In this document: positions 59,655 to 64,000 of the stretch, piece after piece
Layout: each line of letters begins with the position of its first letter
Position numbering within the stretch: the first letter of the stretch is position 1
From: Lichtheimia corymbifera B2541
Taxonomy: Eukaryota > Mucoromycota > Mucoromycetes > Mucorales > Lichtheimiaceae
Length of the DNA stretch: 64,000 bases
Direction: 5' to 3'
Assembly: GCA_000697475.1 (NCBI GenBank)
Contig: JNEU01000874.1
Coordinates: forward strand, 1-64,000
Program-made: the position numbers and the translations under genes
The notes under the pieces: generated by a model
The model's database searches: none
What the model saw: the letters and a program-made list of their open reading frames with translations, nothing else
Told to the model about the DNA's origin: nothing

Positions 59655-61757
59655 TTATAACGACTTTATCCGATTGTCCGAAAACCATTTGTTGTAATCT
59701 AATTGCAGCAGTAGAATATCCAGGCTCCCATTGGCTTTGATTTCTTGAGGTGCGTCAGATACCAGGGTAAAGAAGCGATCCGTGATAAAAGAAAACTCCT
59801 GTAGATACCATCATTGAGTGAAAAAAAGATATGCATCCTACTATCACCCATCCTTTTTACCTTTTCAGTCTTTATGATCTGCTCCATGTGTGCATTCTCG
59901 ATACTTTCATACGGCTTTGCCCATTCATTGACAATATCGGACGCTGTTCGCTCCATTCGACGTCGTTTGGTGCGTTGCCAATCCTCTTGATGACATAATT
60001 CTTGCACAAAGGCACAGAATTTTTGACACATTCTCAATGCTTTATACATGATCTGGGCAGTATCCTTGGTCAAGATGAGACATCCTTGCATGATGTTGCG
60101 TAGATATTGGGTATGAGCAGCTTGAAGATCTTCAAAATCAGGGGTAGTAGTGGTGTTGGAAGATCGTTTAGCACCCGTAATGACCTGAATGAGTCGCTGA
60201 TAGTGTGGATTGATGACATTGGACTAGGATAGTGAAAAAAAGGTATCAGCATCACCCACCTATCCTAAATGCACCCATGATTGTTACCTGGATATGATTC
60301 CACAACGTATCCACCCAAAAGAGCATATAAGAACGTAATCGACAAATCGCCCTTGCTTCATGATTCGAAGGACCGTTCCTCAATGATATCCAAAGATCCG
60401 ATAATGACATTTGTATGTTCCTCAATCCCGTCATGAATGTCCAAAGATCGCTATAGCATTGTAGATCCTCTTTGCTGAGAAATAAATCAATGGGCCATCG
60501 CATATCATAATGTAATGTGCAGCTGAGATCCACGAGTAAAAGCCGGCTGAATAAGGATGATGACGATGATGCACTGGTTTCATTCTTTTGCATAATTTCC
60601 ACGCAATAGCCATCCATTTGATCCTCGGCTTCGGTGCCCACAGAAGCCTTGGCCAGCAAGGCATTAAATTCCTGGTGTCGAAAGACCATGGTTGTCTTGT
60701 GATGTTGATCATGCGGGTATTTAGCAAGCGATCGTCTACGCCATTCTGCACATGCAATGATAAAGTTGCTTGCAAGATCACCATAACCGAGAAGAAACAT
60801 GTGCCGAAATGATTCGAAATAGCATTGCAAGCTATGCTCGCCTGTCAAGACGCATGAAAATAGCCAATCTGCCGTGGATCGTCGTATTTTCTGTACCACC
60901 TGCTTCAACGGATCATATTGTCGCAGCGATTGTTGTTGTTGTCGTAATGATAATAAGAGTTGCAAATGGTGTTGTTTCATGGTATCAGGCATGGGGTTGT
61001 TACCCATTTGGTTGACAGTGGCAACGGCCTTCCCAACAAAGAGCACAGACTCGGCCAATGCAAGTGGGATATGCTTGGGAATTTGCTCCAATGCTAATCC
61101 ATATCGACGTTGCCAACCTGCTGTTGCTGCTGCTGTTGTTGTACTATTGTTGCTGGTGGTGGTGGTGGTGGTGCTTTTTGTAATGAAAAACTCGTCATTG
61201 GTCCAATTCCCATACACCATCCAAGAAGTGATTTGTCGATACAAGACATCATGCAATCGATCAGCCACCTTGTGCATCACATCACGATAATCGCTGTTGC
61301 CTGTACGAGCCTCATCCAATACAAGGTCAAGAAGTTTACATCCACGATATTCGCACGCGTCAAACTTGTTGGTGAATTCGAGTAAAGCAGGTAATAATAG
61401 CTCCCATCGTCCCAAGGAGGATGCCAAGAGTGAAATAGGCACTACACCTCCACCTGCATCATAGGTTTTGTCGAGCACAAGTCGTTCCATATCCAAGATA
61501 TCACGTCGGTATTCTTCCAATGTCGCTTCGAGTGCTGTAGCCATCGCTTGTGCGTACGCGTCTTGTTTGACAGAAAACGTATTCAGCTTTGCATAGATCC
61601 AACCCAGTTGGCCAAGTCGATTCAACGATTCGCGTTCGGCTGGGTGCAGCAATGGGAAATCAGGGTTGATTGAAAACGTGCAAGGGTCATCGGAAGGGAA
61701 TGGTATAAAGACGTCGCTTGGAAAACCGGAGAGAACGAAAATGAGCTCATGAAGCAT
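59655..61757 (-). CDS. Gamma-tubulin complex component 4 (GCP4)
   Basis: Three exons (61757-60288, 60223-59861, 59798-59655) give about 658 residues, matching human GCP4 (~667). The start MLHELIFVLSGFPSDVFIP and LLHPAERESLNRLGQLGWIY are the GCP4 N-terminus. The grip1 region includes WMVYGNWTNDEFFI, and the grip2 region FLLGYGDLASNFI, VDLSCTLHYDMRWPIDLFLS and LWTFMTGLRNIQMSLSDLW, a domain that contacts gamma-tubulin. It helps assemble the ring complex that nucleates microtubules. A Thr/Asn-rich insert sits before residue ~220. An in-frame upstream ATG at 61799 adds 14 residues; I prefer 61757 because the family starts there. Confidence 0.9.
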
Positions 61758-61890
61758 CAGGGATAAGGAAAAAGTGTAACGAAACTGGACAAGGGACAAA
61801 AGGCTCGCGCGACATTCCGAACAGCGTGTTCACGTGATTCATGAACTCAACAATATTATGCTTTATTACTACAAAATAAATCCCCCTCTT

Positions 61891-63873
61891 TTAAAATGTG
61901 GTACTTCCCCAAGCAGCAGAAGGTGGTGGATTAGATGATGCAAAAGGATTGGATGATCCAGTTGGATTGGGTTGTTGCAAAGGAAGCGTAGGAGGCAAGA
62001 ATGATGTTGATGCACCTGTCATTTGTGGTTGTTGTTGCCAACCTGTCATTTGTGCTTGTAAGGGTTGCATTGTTCTGAAGGGATTGGAGGTTGTCGTTTG
62101 TTGTTGTGCAGGTCCTGTCCGATGACTGGGGATCATCATAGAGTTGGCTCGATTAAAAGATGGTTGTTGCTGTAATGATGGAAGGCTTCCAGTTGGTTGG
62201 GGAGGAAGAGTTGACATACGAAAAGGGTTATGTGAACTACCCGTGTTGGTCATTGTAACAGGGTTTAGTTGCTGAGGACTGCCCATGAATGATGTTTGTT
62301 GCGAAGGAACAAAGCTCATGCTACCAGTCGTCAACGGCTGCTGTTGCTGTATGACCGCCGTTTGTTGGTTTTGTATACTTCCAAAGAAATCATCAAGGCT
62401 TTGATTAGGTGTAACTGATGCTGGTTGTGATGATGGCAGGTTATTGGTAGTAGTGGTAGTGGTGACAAAAGATGATGGTTGCTGTTGCTGCTGTACAGGT
62501 TTGGGTGCTGCTACATGTCATGATCCCTCTTTAGTATTTGATTGACCACCCTGTTCCTCCCTGTTTATTAACATACCTTCTTGTGTATTGGTGTCTTCCT
62601 CAGGATTGTTCTTTTTCCGTATGTATGCCTCCCGTTGTGCTTCATAGTTGGGATCATTGAGATATTCTTCCAGTGCAGTAGCCAGAGACAAAGGTGCCTA
62701 CACAATGACTTGCAGGTTAATTTACCATTCCTCCTTCCTTCTCCACCCCACTCAAACCCCCTTTTGAAATCGATCAAAACCTTCCACCCCTACTACTACC
62801 ACTACTCACGTGCTTCAAATTGGGAATGTTAATCTGCATATCGGATTGAAGTCGTCGTGCTTGATTCAAATATGAAATGATGTCCTCGATTTGCTTGGTG
62901 AATCGCTTGTAAATGCCGAGAGATGTTTGTGCATCTGATTTACTCATGGCAAAGTAATGCTCTATTGTTTTTGTGTTGGGTCAAAATATTTGTCTTTTTT
63001 CACTGTATGTATCGGGTTACCTAATATGTTAACAATCCCTTCATTCAATGACCGAGAACAGCTGAGCAAGTCTTCGACAATGAGACGATAAGCGTAAAGG
63101 CAAATAGCTTCATCCACACCATCAATAAGCAGCTATATAGAAAATTAGTGTCATTGTTTTAGTCTTGTCGGGGATGACCTTACATTGGTACTTAATATGG
63201 ATGCAATTTGTTTTTGTAGCACCTGTGTTTCCTTGAGCAGTCCATTCGACGTTGAAAGATGTCGTAGCCTTCCTTCCTTTTGCCCAGTGGTTGGTTTCAT
63301 CAAATCCTTTCTCAATTCACCATACGCTTCTGCACGTCGTGCTAGATATTCCTTGTAGATGCGAATATTCTGTACTTGAGTATGGGCTATTGTTGTTGAT
63401 GCATAATGTCAATGCACAAATCCACAGCAGCGGCAGGTGTTAACTCACTTGACGACTTGTCACGCAACTTGTTTGTTTCCAAGATTCCGAGATGATGATA
63501 CACGTAGCTTGCTGCACAGTCATCAGCACCTTCCCGCATTAATGTATGAATGATAATCAGCACCTTGAATACAATCTAGTAGCAGTACACACATATATTA
63601 ACGCCCATCCTTCCTTATGACCCAATGGGCTGGACTTACAATCCATGAAGTCTCTTTCATTCGTTTGGATAATGTGTGCATGATATCTTCAATATTGGCC
63701 GGGCTTTGGTGTGTCAAAGCAACGAGCGCTATGTAATATTATTGAGGTTAACTGCTTGGTTGGGGGTGCGAATGACCAAGGGAAAAAGGACAATGAGGAA
63801 ACGTACTATCCAAATGCTTTCGTTTTGGAGGTTGGTATTCCAAACGTGTTGCTTTTCTCACTGCAGTCTCCAT
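61891..63873 (-). CDS. AP180/CALM-type clathrin adaptor (ANTH domain)
   Basis: Eight exons (63873-63807, 63728-63640, 63575-63449, 63386-63184, 63132-63021, 62961-62810, 62697-62577, 62510-61891) give about 496 residues. The ANTH domain runs METAVRKATRLEYQPPKRKH, IVFKVLIIIHTLMREGADD, NIRIYKEYLARRAEAYGELR and CSRSLNEGIVNILEHYFAM; its basic patch binds PI(4,5)P2. The tail is Gln/Pro/Ser-rich with three NPF motifs (HNPFRM, SNPFRT, SNPFAS) for EH-domain proteins. It recruits clathrin to endocytic sites, like yeast Yap1801/1802. The frame stays open a few codons upstream of 63873 to an acceptor-like CCCCAG, so a first exon may lie beyond the window edge. Confidence 0.88.
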
Positions 63874-64000
63874 GAGGAAGGGTCGACTGGGGTTTGGGTG
63901 GGGGAGATAAAAGAACAAGAGTAAGGTTCCTCGGTTAAATCCTGAACCGTGCGCATTAAAAGCAGCAGGAAGGTCTACGTGACGTCGTGGAGTAAACACT
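63874..64000. other. Window edge, leader or first intron of the AP180-like gene
   Basis: 127 bp. On the minus strand it ends in a pyrimidine-rich CCCCAG just before the modelled start, so it is either 5' leader or the end of an intron. Confidence 0.4.

Overview
The window looks like nuclear DNA of a fungus, most likely an early-diverging one of the Mucorales type. The genes are closely spaced and rich in short introns of about 50-75 bp, mostly with GTAAGT-like donors and a few GC-AG pairs. Both strands are used, and many intergenic spaces are under 500 bp. The gene families fit a filamentous fungus: a Zn2Cys6 regulator, a Hook-type dynein adaptor, a UPF0658 Golgi protein, a Stb6-like protein and a secreted alpha-amylase. 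I found no tRNA, rRNA, CRISPR array or intact transposon. Gene models were spliced by hand by matching exon phases to protein families, so exon borders are predictions.

Region by region: 1-4.5 kb is gene-poor. It holds a near-perfect hairpin (398-672) and a degenerate array with a higher-order period near 515 bp (2301-3285), both built from the same ~85-bp unit. 4.6-17.3 kb has a Bni4-like protein, an ankyrin protein, a UPF0658 Golgi membrane protein, a small possibly mitochondrial protein, eIF4A, an Oms1-like methyltransferase and an F-box protein. 18.3-28.7 kb has a 15-exon Hook protein, guanine deaminase, an inositol 5-phosphatase with an N-terminal beta-propeller and a C-terminal UBA-like tail, and an aldo/keto reductase. 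28.7-31.3 kb holds a decayed aldo/keto reductase fragment and an unresolved multi-exon gene. 31.3-37 kb has a Zn2Cys6 transcription factor, protein-L-isoaspartate methyltransferase and a membrane protein with a PPxY tail. 37.9-43.7 kb has secreted alpha-amylase, an Rpp40-like RNase P/MRP subunit and a GPH/SUT-type sugar transporter. 44-53.3 kb has the SRP receptor beta subunit, a Stb6-like protein, ribosomal protein S28, a Ser/Thr/Pro-rich single-pass surface protein and two small membrane proteins. 53.4-64 kb has a UDP-glucose 4-epimerase with a long N-terminal extension, a coiled-coil protein, a SPRY protein, heme oxygenase with duplicated Cys-Pro motifs, gamma-tubulin complex component 4 and an AP180/CALM clathrin adaptor whose start lies near the window edge.

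Most genes are independent housekeeping functions: translation, secretion, endocytosis, microtubule nucleation and transport, and purine, heme and galactose metabolism. The one plausible functional grouping is the alpha-amylase with the alpha-glucoside/sucrose-type transporter 2 kb away, which could form a starch-use pair, though the Rpp40-like gene lies between them. The most unusual items are the duplicated CP-motif extension on heme oxygenase, the propeller/5-phosphatase/UBA fusion, the higher-order repeat with its hairpin relative, and the poorly resolved genes at 29.8-30.8 and 35.8-36.9 kb.
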